Below are positions 1 through 6,673 of a stretch of DNA of 7,882 nucleotides, one piece after another; the stretch's first letter is position 1, and each line of letters starts with the position of its first letter. This DNA comes from Methanobacteriota archaeon. GTDB taxonomy: Archaea > Thermoplasmatota > Poseidoniia > Poseidoniales > Poseidoniaceae. The DNA is taken from contig JABGWN010000256.1 in assembly GCA_018645535.1 (NCBI GenBank), positions 1-7,882 of the forward strand. The letters are read 5' to 3'. The notes under the pieces were generated by a model. That model searched no databases, was not told the DNA's origin, and saw only the letters and a program-made list of their open reading frames with translations. The position numbers and the translations under genes are program-made.

Positions 1-423
1 AACACCAGGATTTTCTGCAACCCAGCGATGTTGGACAACACCGTTCTTATCGATAACGACAACTACTCTGTTGGCAGAAACGTAGCCTTCGATGCCACCA
101 AGGCCGACAAATGCAGCGTCATATGCTTCCACAACTTCTCGATCTAGATCAGAGAGGAGCGTAAACTCAAGGTTGTATTTTCGAGCGAACTCAGCGTTTG
201 CCCAAGGAGAGTCTACGCTAATACCCAGAACGGTTGCTTCAGCGCTGTTCAACTTGCCTAGATTGTCTTGAAATGCGCACATTTCTTTGTCACATACACC
301 TGTGAAAGCTCCTGGGTAGAATGCAAGGATGACGGTTGTTCCAGCGTAGTCTGAAAGACTAACGTCACTCTTTTCTGTGTTCTTCAGGGTGAAGGCGGGC
401 GCGGTGTCTCCAATATTGACCAT
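1..423 (-). CDS. Peroxiredoxin, AhpE/BCP type (3' end cut off by window)
   Basis: A thiol peroxidase expected to reduce hydrogen peroxide and organic hydroperoxides in the cytosol. The visible part is 141 codons from ATG at 423 and reaches the window edge; about 10-20 C-terminal residues are probably missing. Seen directly: the peroxiredoxin active-site pattern P-x3-T-x2-C (P37, T41, peroxidatic C44) within YPGAFTGVC, and a conserved Arg at 119 in the strand NRVVVVID. A second Cys at 49 sits five residues after C44, the position of the resolving Cys in many BCP-type enzymes, so an atypical 2-Cys cycle is likely. There is no signal peptide. It lies 40 bp downstream of katG on the same strand, making a peroxide-defence pair. 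A TATA-like box centred about 26 bp before the ATG could give it its own leaderless transcript. The family call is secure; the physiological electron donor is unknown. Confidence 0.93.
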   Translation of the reverse strand, partial: MVNIGDTAPAFTLKNTEKSDVSLSDYAGTTVILAFYPGAFTGVCDKEMCAFQDNLGKLNSAEATVLGISVDSPWANAEFARKYNLEFTLLSDLDREVVEAYDAAFVGLGGIEGYVSANRVVVVIDKNGVVQHRWVAENPGV

Positions 424-445
424 AATGAGGCCAAGAATATCCGAC

Positions 446-453
446 GTATATCC
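446..453 (-). promoter_or_regulatory. Candidate TATA box for the peroxiredoxin gene
   Basis: The minus strand reads GGATATAC in the 40-bp gap between katG and the peroxiredoxin gene. Its centre is about 26 bp upstream of the ATG at 423, the spacing at which archaeal TBP/TFB would start transcription on the A of the start codon. There is no clear Shine-Dalgarno before that ATG, which fits a leaderless message. Co-transcription with katG remains possible. Confidence 0.35.
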
Positions 454-463
454 GTTTCGTAGT

Positions 464-2617
464 TCAAGCAAGGTCAAAACGATCTGCGTTCATGACTTTG
501 TTCCATGCTGAGATGAAATCATTGACGAACTTGTCGTTGTTGTCATCTTGAGCATAGACTTCTGCGATAGCTCGAAGTTGGGAGTTGCTTCCAAAGACAA
601 GATCATAGCGAGTTGCTCGGCGAACAAGGTCGCCTGTTGAACGGTTGTGAGCTTCATAGGAATTGCTACCAGTAGCCTTCCATTGAACATCCATGTCCAT
701 CAGCGTAGTGAAGAATTCATTGGAAAGATTGGTGTTGTCACCAAAGATTCCACGATCATCGGAACTAACGCCCATTGAACGAAGACCACCAACGAGAACA
801 GTCATTTCAGGAGCAGATAATCCGAGTAATTGTGCTTTATCAAGCATCATTTCTTCAGGGCTAACATTGTAGTTCTTCAACAAGAAGTTACGGAAACCAT
901 CAGAGACTGGTTCGAGAACTGCAAAGGAGGATACATCTGTTTGAGCATCGCTTGCATCCCCACGTCCTGGAGAGAACGGAACATCGTTTCCTGATGCCAT
1001 TTCAATACCAACGTTACCTGCGAGAACAATTGTGTCTGCAATACTTGCACCGTGTGCTTCAGCAAGAGGCGTTAGAGTGGAAAGAACCTTCGAAAGTTGT
1101 TCAGGTTTATTCGCAGCCCAGTCCTTTTGTGGTGAAAGTCGGATACGACCACCGTTTGCACCGCCACGCATGTCAGAACCACGGTAGGTCGATGCGCTTG
1201 CCCAAGCAGTTTCGACCATTTCAGAAACAGACAAGCCACTGGACTTGATTGCTTGCTTCAATGCAGATACGTCATAGGATGTGCTTCCCGATGGAACTGG
1301 ATCTTGCCAGATGAGTTCTTCAGAAGGTACATCTGGTCCAAGATAGCGAGACTTTGGCCCCATATCACGGTGAAGTAATTTGAACCAGGCACGAGCGAAT
1401 GCATCGCCAAATGCATCAGGGTTTTCATGGAAATGCTTGGAAATCTTTCGATATTCTGGATCACGAATCATTGCCATATCAGCTGTCGTCATCATTGTTG
1501 GAACCTTGATTGAAGCATCTTCAGCATCTGGTGCCATGTCTTCAGCATCTGGGTTTGCAGGAGTCCATTGGTTTGCACCAGCAGGACTCTTTACCAATGT
1601 CCACGCATCTTCGTACTTGAAGAGAAGGTCGAAATAACCGTTATCCCATTCAATTGGGTTAGCAGTCCAAGCACCTTCGATACCGCTGGTGATTGTGTCT
1701 CGGCCTTTTCCAGCACCGTGAGTGTTTGCCCAACCAAATCCTTGTTCTTCGATTGAAGATCCTTCTGGTTCTGAACCAACTTGGCCCGCGTCTCCAGCGC
1801 CGTGTGCCTTTCCAAAGGTGTGCCCACCAGCGGTGAGTGCAACTGTTTCAGCATCGTCCATAGCCATACGAGCAAATGTTTCTCGAATGTCTTGAGCGCT
1901 CAAAAGTGGATCGGGGTTTGAATTAGGACCTTCTGGATTAACGTATATCAGTCCCATTTGTACAGCAGCTAGTGGATTTTCAAGATCTTGACGGGTGTCT
2001 CCATATCGGTTGTCTCCAAGCCATTCATCTTCTGCACCCCAGTAGATGTCTTCTTCTGGATGCCAAATATCTGGACGGCCACCGCCGAATCCGAAGATTG
2101 GTCCACCCATGGATTCAATGGCTACAATTCCTGTCAAAACAAGAAGATCAGCCCAACTGATTTTGTTCCCATACTTCTGCTTAATTGGCCATAGAAGACG
2201 ACGAGCTTTGTCGAGATTTCCATTGTCTGGCCAACTGTTGAGAGGAGCAAAACGTTGTGCGCCAGTGCTCGCACCGCCGCGTCCATCGCCAATTCTGTAT
2301 GTACCGGCAGCATGCCAGGTCATTCGAATGAAGAAGGGACCATAGTGTCCGTAATCCGCAGGCCACCAGTCTTGACTGTCGGTCATCAAAGCGTGAAGAT
2401 CTTTTTTCATTGAAGCGTAATCTAAAGAGTTGAAAGCATCTTTGTAGATGAAATTTTCACCCATTGGATTGGATTTCTTATCATGTTGATGAAGAATGGC
2501 CAAATTCAGTTGGTTTGGCCACCAATCGTTATTTTTCATACCAGTACTTGGCGCACTGATTGCACCATGCATTACTGGACATTTTGCCTCGGATGTATTT
2601 GTATCCATACCCTTCAT
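464..2617 (-). CDS. katG: Catalase-peroxidase KatG
   Basis: Bifunctional haem enzyme (717 aa, normal family length) that dismutates hydrogen peroxide and has peroxidase activity, acting in the cytosol. All key residues are visible. The distal triad is R98, W101 and H102 in IRMTWHAAGTYR. W101, Y225 (MGLIYV) and M251 (RMAM) match the Met-Tyr-Trp adduct needed for catalase activity. The proximal haem ligand is H266 (GGHTFGKAHG), with W317 and D380 beside it; R417 (HRDMGP) matches the mobile arginine and D131 the access-channel Asp. S311 corresponds to M. tuberculosis S315. Residues from about 440 form the second, haem-free peroxidase-like domain. The start is ATG at 2617, with GAGG 7 nt upstream and a TATA-like box; a second in-frame ATG three codons on is possible. 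There is no signal peptide. Such genes in archaea are generally considered bacterial acquisitions, which is inference here. It is followed by a peroxiredoxin gene. Confidence 0.98.
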   Translation of the reverse strand: MKGMDTNTSEAKCPVMHGAISAPSTGMKNNDWWPNQLNLAILHQHDKKSNPMGENFIYKDAFNSLDYASMKKDLHALMTDSQDWWPADYGHYGPFFIRMTWHAAGTYRIGDGRGGASTGAQRFAPLNSWPDNGNLDKARRLLWPIKQKYGNKISWADLLVLTGIVAIESMGGPIFGFGGGRPDIWHPEEDIYWGAEDEWLGDNRYGDTRQDLENPLAAVQMGLIYVNPEGPNSNPDPLLSAQDIRETFARMAMDDAETVALTAGGHTFGKAHGAGDAGQVGSEPEGSSIEEQGFGWANTHGAGKGRDTITSGIEGAWTANPIEWDNGYFDLLFKYEDAWTLVKSPAGANQWTPANPDAEDMAPDAEDASIKVPTMMTTADMAMIRDPEYRKISKHFHENPDAFGDAFARAWFKLLHRDMGPKSRYLGPDVPSEELIWQDPVPSGSTSYDVSALKQAIKSSGLSVSEMVETAWASASTYRGSDMRGGANGGRIRLSPQKDWAANKPEQLSKVLSTLTPLAEAHGASIADTIVLAGNVGIEMASGNDVPFSPGRGDASDAQTDVSSFAVLEPVSDGFRNFLLKNYNVSPEEMMLDKAQLLGLSAPEMTVLVGGLRSMGVSSDDRGIFGDNTNLSNEFFTTLMDMDVQWKATGSNSYEAHNRSTGDLVRRATRYDLVFGSNSQLRAIAEVYAQDDNNDKFVNDFISAWNKVMNADRFDLA

Positions 2618-2647
2618 TTTTCGCCCTCGTATTGGCTAACTAAATCT

Positions 2648-2655
2648 CTTATAAG
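2648..2655 (-). promoter_or_regulatory. Candidate TATA box for katG
   Basis: CTTATAAG, an 8-bp self-complementary TATA-like element, is centred about 34 bp upstream of the katG ATG. With archaeal spacing of 25-27 bp, transcription would begin near 2625, giving a leader of roughly 8 nt. It is the best TATA match in the 214-bp region upstream of katG. Confidence 0.45.
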
Positions 2656-2714
2656 AACATGTAGTCAACACGATTAAACACGTAAAATAACGTAATGTAA
2701 AATTCGATTTTTAT

Positions 2715-2724
2715 TTGTTAACAA
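2715..2724. promoter_or_regulatory. 10-bp palindrome, possible operator
   Basis: TTGTTAACAA is a perfect palindrome upstream of both divergent genes, about 67 bp beyond the katG TATA-like box and about 79 bp before the small ORF's. Dyads of this size can be sites for dimeric regulators. AT-rich DNA also produces such palindromes by chance, so an operator role is only a suggestion. Confidence 0.2.
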
Positions 2725-2731
2725 CTCCGAA

Positions 2732-2747
2732 AAAACCAGCCGGTTTT
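2732..2747 (-). terminator. Hairpin with T run, possible terminator for leftward transcription
   Basis: AAAACC and GGTTTT flank a 4-nt loop, giving a 6-bp stem. On the minus strand the second arm runs into six T residues (complement of 2730-2735). This lies about 210 bp past the stop codon of the transporter gene and could end leftward transcripts before the katG promoter. Archaeal termination depends mainly on T tracts, so the stem may be incidental. A further T5 tract on the same strand lies close by (2753-2757). Confidence 0.35.
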
Positions 2748-2802
2748 AATTTAAAAAGAACGTTGGAATTTGGGCTTTTTGTCTAAATAATTACTCGATT
2801 CA

Positions 2803-2810
2803 TTTATCAA
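2803..2810 (+). promoter_or_regulatory. Candidate TATA box for the 48-aa ORF
   Basis: TTTATCAA is centred about 26 bp upstream of the ATG at 2832, the spacing expected for a leaderless archaeal transcript. A second AT-rich element, TAAATAAT at 2784-2791, would instead give a leader of about 18 nt. No good Shine-Dalgarno precedes the ATG, so the leaderless reading is favoured. Confidence 0.35.
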
Positions 2811-2831
2811 CAGGCTGTTCGTAGTAAAATC

Positions 2832-2978
2832 ATGAACCGCCGCACTTCTCAGAATCAACGCAAGGGTCGAATTTCCAATGTTTTGCGACGCAAGCCTAAG
2901 AAGAAGGTTGTAGAACAAGCACAAGAAGAGCCTGTTGATGCTTCATGCCAAACTCAAGGCTGCGGCTGTGGCAACTGA
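2832..2978 (+). CDS. Small basic protein with Cys-rich C-terminal tail (48 aa, unknown function)
   Basis: A small open reading frame, the only plausible plus-strand gene here. I do not recognise the product. It opens MNRRTSQNQRKGRISN and is strongly basic through residue 25 (including RRKPKKK at 19-25), suggesting nucleic acid or membrane contact. A short acidic/Gln stretch (28-36) follows, then a tail with C39, C44 and C46 (C-x4-C-x-C, ending CGCGN), which could bind a metal ion or FeS cluster or be redox active. It has no hydrophobic segment. A TATA-like box sits at leaderless spacing. Its last 25 bp overlap the 3' end of the convergent transporter gene, so the Cys tail is encoded opposite that gene's poorly conserved, Pro/Gln-rich terminus. 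It is divergent from katG, so a redox or metal role is an attractive guess, but only a guess. It could still be a chance ORF. Confidence 0.55.
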   Translation: MNRRTSQNQRKGRISNVLRRKPKKKVVEQAQEEPVDASCQTQGCGCGN

Positions 2979-5119
2979 TTATCAGGCAACATCCGATTGG
3001 TTTCGTCGGGATCGATCATCACTGCTACGAGTATGACGAACGTCTCAAGTAATCCTGCAATAAGAAACAACGTAGGGTAGTCGAATCGTGTTGCTAACGA
3101 GTCTGTTAGTTGATAGCCAATTATTGCTGAGAGATTCATCATTGCCATGTATCCAGTGAACTGAGTACCTCCCACCTTGCCCCATGTTATCCTCATCATG
3201 AGAGAGTAGGTATTGATGGCGACCATAGCCCATGCAATGGTGTGAAGGCACCAAATAGACATCATAAACAATTCACTACCCCACATGAACTCAGTTACTC
3301 CCCATAGAGAATTGAGAAGGGCAGCAGCAAGTGCAGAATAAATGATAACTAATTTCCCTCCAAAGCGTTTTCCTAACTGTCCGCCAATCATGTAGCCAAC
3401 CATTGTAACTACGAGGATGAGTCCTCCTTTTGTCGCATTGAATTGTTCTTCGGACCAACCTAATTCTCGAACGAATAGAAGCGGTAGAACTGGAATGAGG
3501 AAAAACGAGAGCGACATAACAAGGCTCAATCCGATTCCAAGTTGAGCTGAACGGAGTGAGAATGCAGTTTTTACATCCGAAATAATGTCTTTAATGTCTC
3601 TCTTTTCATCAACTTCTTCTTGGAGTTGAATGTCTGAATCTTCGCTCCAAGGGAACCGTTTCTCTCCAGGTCGCTCCGTCATGAATAATGGTACGAGCAT
3701 GATGATGACAAGTATTGGAATTTGCAGGAATATGGCCCCTTTAATTCCAACAAAACCAATGATTGTACCAAGTCCGGCACCTCCGATAATACCCCCCACT
3801 GCTTTAGCTGTGAACATGTAACTGTTGACCTTTTCAAGTTCATGCGGTTTTAGGACATCGACTGCTAGAGCGTCTGTACTTACATCTTGAAGAGAGGTGA
3901 AAATATTGTACACGAGGAACATGGAAGCGATGAGCATTAGGTCGCTTGTTGGATCTGGAATTAGAAGCATAGCAGAAAGTGAAATGATCATTCCTGTTTG
4001 AGCTATGAGAACCCATGGCCTTCTTCTCCCCATCTTGGGATATTGGAATCTGTCGATGATTGGACCCCATAAGAACTTCAGAGACCAGGGGAGAGTACCA
4101 AGGGTGAGAAGTAACGCGAGTTCTCCAGCATCGACACCTCTCCCTGCGAGGAATGTGACAAATGTGACTGTGATAAAACCCCACGGGATTCCTTGAGCGA
4201 CGTACAGAGCGCACAATGTTAGCACCCTTGCTCGATAACTATCTTCCAATGTGTTTCCTTCTGGAGATGTCTCAACGATTTCAGTTTCTGTTGATTCTTC
4301 CTCAAGAACGAAACCTAACTGGAAACGATCACTCTTGGTAGTGATGAAGCCGACAAACAAGATGATGCCAATGAACCAAGGAGAAAACAAGAGTACTGAG
4401 ATGGCTCCTTCACCAACTGAGAGCGATTTTGACTCGTCCTCTTCAACGGGTTGATTTGGGTTTATTGCCCCAGGATCGGACGAATTGAGAATTGGGAAGA
4501 GTCCTTCCACATTCAAACCGTCAGTATTGTCTGAGTAATACATACGGAATTTAGGGTCACACCCTGCAATGAATTTAGCCGGGTCAAGGCATTCAAGAGT
4601 TGTTGGCCCTGGCTTGTTGAATTGGACATGTAGTACTGGGCTCGTCCCTTCTTCCCAATAGGACATATTGTCAGAGAGTTGGATATTCCAGTTGATTTGC
4701 TCATCTGAAAATGTTGGAATAATGAATTCCTTCTGAGCAAGAAGTTCAGAGTCCTTACTAAACGAAAGTACAAGATCATCGCCACTGTTTTCTGTTGCTT
4801 GAATCAAAAACCCAAGACTCAGAGAAATGCTTCCTTCAGAATCGAGAAACATTTCTTCCAAAAGAGGTTCGCTCAAGGAACAGGAAAAATCAATATTTTC
4901 AGTATTATCAAATTCTCCAAATCCTAATTCTGTCGTTTCATCCGATGAAAAATGAGTGAAACAAGTCCCACTTGCAAGAGAAGCATCCCCCCAAAGATAC
5001 ATGATGTCATTTTCTGGACTGGGCTGTTGGTCATTTGAGACCTGCCCAGATGCAACAGATACAGACAACGTCGTGAGCAAGAGAACACAAAATCCAACGC
5101 AAATCGCACGATTTTTCAA
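2954..5119 (-). CDS. AmpG-like MFS transporter with N-terminal secreted-type ectodomain
   Basis: A 721-aa permease, much longer than the usual 400-500 aa of its family. Numbering from the TTG at 5119, residues 1-25 look like a signal peptide (KNR, a hydrophobic core, then ASG before Q26). Residues 26-236 form an external domain, probably beta-rich, with four Cys (53, 80, 177, 187) and two N-glycosylation sequons. A membrane segment spans about 238-260. The MFS core (about 297-705) has AmpG/acetyl-CoA-transporter-like marks: YVAQGIPWG, LKFLWGPIIDRF, MGRRRPW (363-369) and LQDVSTDALAVD (410-421), with a charged central loop at about 482-518. Substrate is unknown; bacterial AmpG imports muropeptides. 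The TTG start is chosen because it begins the signal peptide and avoids overlap with the upstream hydrolase gene; AGGGGG lies 13 nt before it. The frame stays open to another TTG at 5275, but that adds a hydrophilic 52-residue extension overlapping the hydrolase gene by 71 bp. Confidence 0.88.
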   Translation of the reverse strand: MKNRAICVGFCVLLLTTLSVSVASGQVSNDQQPSPENDIMYLWGDASLASGTCFTHFSSDETTELGFGEFDNTENIDFSCSLSEPLLEEMFLDSEGSISLSLGFLIQATENSGDDLVLSFSKDSELLAQKEFIIPTFSDEQINWNIQLSDNMSYWEEGTSPVLHVQFNKPGPTTLECLDPAKFIAGCDPKFRMYYSDNTDGLNVEGLFPILNSSDPGAINPNQPVEEDESKSLSVGEGAISVLLFSPWFIGIILFVGFITTKSDRFQLGFVLEEESTETEIVETSPEGNTLEDSYRARVLTLCALYVAQGIPWGFITVTFVTFLAGRGVDAGELALLLTLGTLPWSLKFLWGPIIDRFQYPKMGRRRPWVLIAQTGMIISLSAMLLIPDPTSDLMLIASMFLVYNIFTSLQDVSTDALAVDVLKPHELEKVNSYMFTAKAVGGIIGGAGLGTIIGFVGIKGAIFLQIPILVIIMLVPLFMTERPGEKRFPWSEDSDIQLQEEVDEKRDIKDIISDVKTAFSLRSAQLGIGLSLVMSLSFFLIPVLPLLFVRELGWSEEQFNATKGGLILVVTMVGYMIGGQLGKRFGGKLVIIYSALAAALLNSLWGVTEFMWGSELFMMSIWCLHTIAWAMVAINTYSLMMRITWGKVGGTQFTGYMAMMNLSAIIGYQLTDSLATRFDYPTLFLIAGLLETFVILVAVMIDPDETNRMLPDNQLPQPQP

Positions 5120-5132
5120 GTGAATTTCATTG

Positions 5133-5138
5133 CCCCCT
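5133..5138 (-). promoter_or_regulatory. Purine-rich ribosome-binding-like site before the transporter gene
   Basis: The minus strand reads AGGGGG here, 13 nt before the proposed TTG start and 7 nt before an in-frame ATT codon. It also lies 2 nt before an out-of-frame ATG (5130) that opens a four-codon reading frame whose TGA overlaps the TTG as TTGA. The site suggests that translation begins near here rather than at 5275, without settling the exact codon. Confidence 0.35.
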
Positions 5139-5204
5139 AAAGAATCCCTTCTGTTGGTACTATGAAAAATTTCACTGGATTCGTGAGGATTCTCAATCCC
5201 CAGT

Positions 5205-6632
5205 TCATTCTTCTTCTTTCGAAGTGTGTTCTTCTGAGACCAATCGTTGGATGTTGACCATAGCCAAACTTGCAACCAATAAGAGTGGAATCATAAAACC
5301 GACAAATGGACTTACTTTCAACCAAGGAGGGGAAGGAATCTCAACATCTCTCCACCAACGAGTATCAGGGTTCTCTCCTCCAAGCACGAACGTATCCCCG
5401 ATATACGGGGTCGAAACTTGTTGGTTCAACAATTCACCTGCGGCAGTTACTCGCTCAAGAGGAGCATCCCATTTGTGAAGAGATAGGACATATTTGGTAT
5501 TGTGAATAGGAAGGATTGTTGATGCGTTGAGATCAATGGAGGCTTGTACAGATTGCTCAGGGAACATATGGATGCTCGACCACGCTTCATTGTATTGCCC
5601 AGCCTCGATGATTGCGATATCGAATGGACCGTACTTCTCTCCAATCTCTGCATATTCATCTGAATATCCACCGTCTCCACTGAAGAATATCTTGTGCCCA
5701 TTGAAGTCCAAAACCCAAGAGCCCCATAGCGTATTGTCACCAGATACTCCACGGCCACTGAAATGCTGAGATGGGGTAAGGGCGATGAAGAACTCTGATG
5801 ATATATTGTGCTCATCATACCAATCGAACTCTTGGACATCCTCTGATGGAATATCCCATGTTGTAAGATGAGATTTTACCCCGAGTGGTACAAAAAATTG
5901 TGCTCCTTCCAGAGATTTTATTGTTTTCATATCCAAATGGTCATAGTGGTCATGAGAGATGAAAACGTAATCAACACGGGGTAAATCCTCGATTTCATAT
6001 GTGTGTTCATACGCGAAAGGAGAAGGACCGAATATGAGAGGGTCAAGCCCTTCATCGCCAAATACTGGGTCCATCAGAATCGTTGTGTTGTGTGATTGAA
6101 TCAAAATGGTTGAATGTCCAAACCATGTAACACTCACATCGGGTTCCTCCAGGGACATGTTTAGATACTCTTTTGTTGGAATGATTATACTTGGATTTCG
6201 GTCATCATCACCGACCATGTAATCCAGCATTGTACCGAAGAAGGAACCTGTTGAAACACTTGTTTCATTCAAATTATTGAATTTCCCATCATAATAATGT
6301 GGTGAATCAAAAGAACCCGGATCGCCTCCAACCTGAGGTGAAAAATTGAGGAAAGCTGTCGCAGAGAGAAGGATTACAATAACAAAAAACACAACCATTG
6401 ATGAGAATATCTTTGCTTTTCGTTTGAAACTTGGATTCGACAAATCTGTCTCTTTTTTCGTGAACGCTGAGGTTCTGCAAAGGAGATTGATACTTCCTCG
6501 AGTAAGAAGAATCAAGATGATAAAGAAATTCAGAGATTGTAGATTGTTGCGATAAAACCACAACATTACCGTAAGAAGGAAAAGAACCTTTCCTTTTGTC
6601 TTGATTCTTGAATGATGGGCTTCAAGCATCAT
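5205..6632 (-). CDS. Membrane-anchored NAPE-PLD/UlaG-like metallo-beta-lactamase-fold hydrolase
   Basis: A 475-aa zinc-dependent hydrolase of the NAPE-PLD/RomA group (COG2220-like). The fold starts near VTWFGHSTILI (168-178). The metal site is complete: H227-x-H229-x-D231-H232 in FISHDHYDHLD, H290 (SQHFSGRG), D320 (FFSGDGGYSDE) and H377 (LPIHN), plus H355 in HMFPEQ. Spacing matches human NAPE-PLD closely. The usual SGDT is SGDG here. Hydrophobic segments lie at about 15-27, 34-44, 74-97 and 442-464, with positive charges (FKRKAK) before the third, so the catalytic domain is predicted outside the membrane between anchors. Five N-glycosylation sequons in it (N122, N158, N182, N276, N369) fit this. 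ATG 6632 follows AGGTGA; ATG 6629 is equally possible, and a TTG at 6443 would give a shorter form with one N-terminal anchor. It lies 41 bp after spt5 and before the transporter gene. The substrate is probably a phospholipid or N-acyl compound, by family only. Confidence 0.92.
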   Translation of the reverse strand: MMLEAHHSRIKTKGKVLFLLTVMLWFYRNNLQSLNFFIILILLTRGSINLLCRTSAFTKKETDLSNPSFKRKAKIFSSMVVFFVIVILLSATAFLNFSPQVGGDPGSFDSPHYYDGKFNNLNETSVSTGSFFGTMLDYMVGDDDRNPSIIIPTKEYLNMSLEEPDVSVTWFGHSTILIQSHNTTILMDPVFGDEGLDPLIFGPSPFAYEHTYEIEDLPRVDYVFISHDHYDHLDMKTIKSLEGAQFFVPLGVKSHLTTWDIPSEDVQEFDWYDEHNISSEFFIALTPSQHFSGRGVSGDNTLWGSWVLDFNGHKIFFSGDGGYSDEYAEIGEKYGPFDIAIIEAGQYNEAWSSIHMFPEQSVQASIDLNASTILPIHNTKYVLSLHKWDAPLERVTAAGELLNQQVSTPYIGDTFVLGGENPDTRWWRDVEIPSPPWLKVSPFVGFMIPLLLVASLAMVNIQRLVSEEHTSKEEE

Positions 6633-6636
6633 GCAG

Positions 6637-6642
6637 TCACCT
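6637..6642 (-). promoter_or_regulatory. Shine-Dalgarno site for the hydrolase gene
   Basis: AGGTGA on the minus strand matches six consecutive bases of the archaeal Shine-Dalgarno consensus. It lies 4 nt before ATG 6632 and 7 nt before ATG 6629. It supports a start at one of these two rather than at the internal TTG 6443, and so supports translation of the hydrophobic N-terminal 60 residues. Confidence 0.55.
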
Positions 6643-6673
6643 AGGAAATCTCGTTCAATTCTTCAAACGAAGC

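Noticed and set aside
2046..2345. 99-codon plus-strand ORF, and others at 952-1248 and 1380-1637
   Set aside because: All lie antisense to the well-conserved katG; their products have no recognisable features and irregular composition.
2682..2830. Three GTAAAAT copies as a short repeat array or CRISPR-like element
   Set aside because: The copies are 7 bp, unevenly spaced and in AT-rich promoter DNA; there are no spacers or extended repeat units.
3840..4214. 124-codon minus-strand ORF
   Set aside because: It is a shifted frame inside the transporter's membrane core, whose own frame carries clear MFS motifs.
5120..5275. Upstream in-frame extension of the transporter gene to a TTG at 5275
   Set aside because: It adds 52 hydrophilic residues before an evident signal peptide and overlaps the 3' end of the hydrolase gene by 71 bp; the start codon there is also TTG, so nothing favours it over 5119.
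5447..5839. 130-codon minus-strand ORF
   Set aside because: It is a shifted frame of the hydrolase gene across its catalytic motifs, Ser/His-rich with no domain signal.
6444..6632. The N-terminal 63 residues of the hydrolase as untranslated, with a TTG start at 6443
   Set aside because: The shorter form would look like a tidy signal anchor, but a good AGGTGA site precedes the ATGs at 6632/6629 and none precedes the TTG; kept only as an alternative.
6658..6673. CTTC-AAAC-GAAG hairpin in the gap between spt5 and the hydrolase gene as a terminator
   Set aside because: It has a 4-bp stem and no adjacent T tract; too weak to support.
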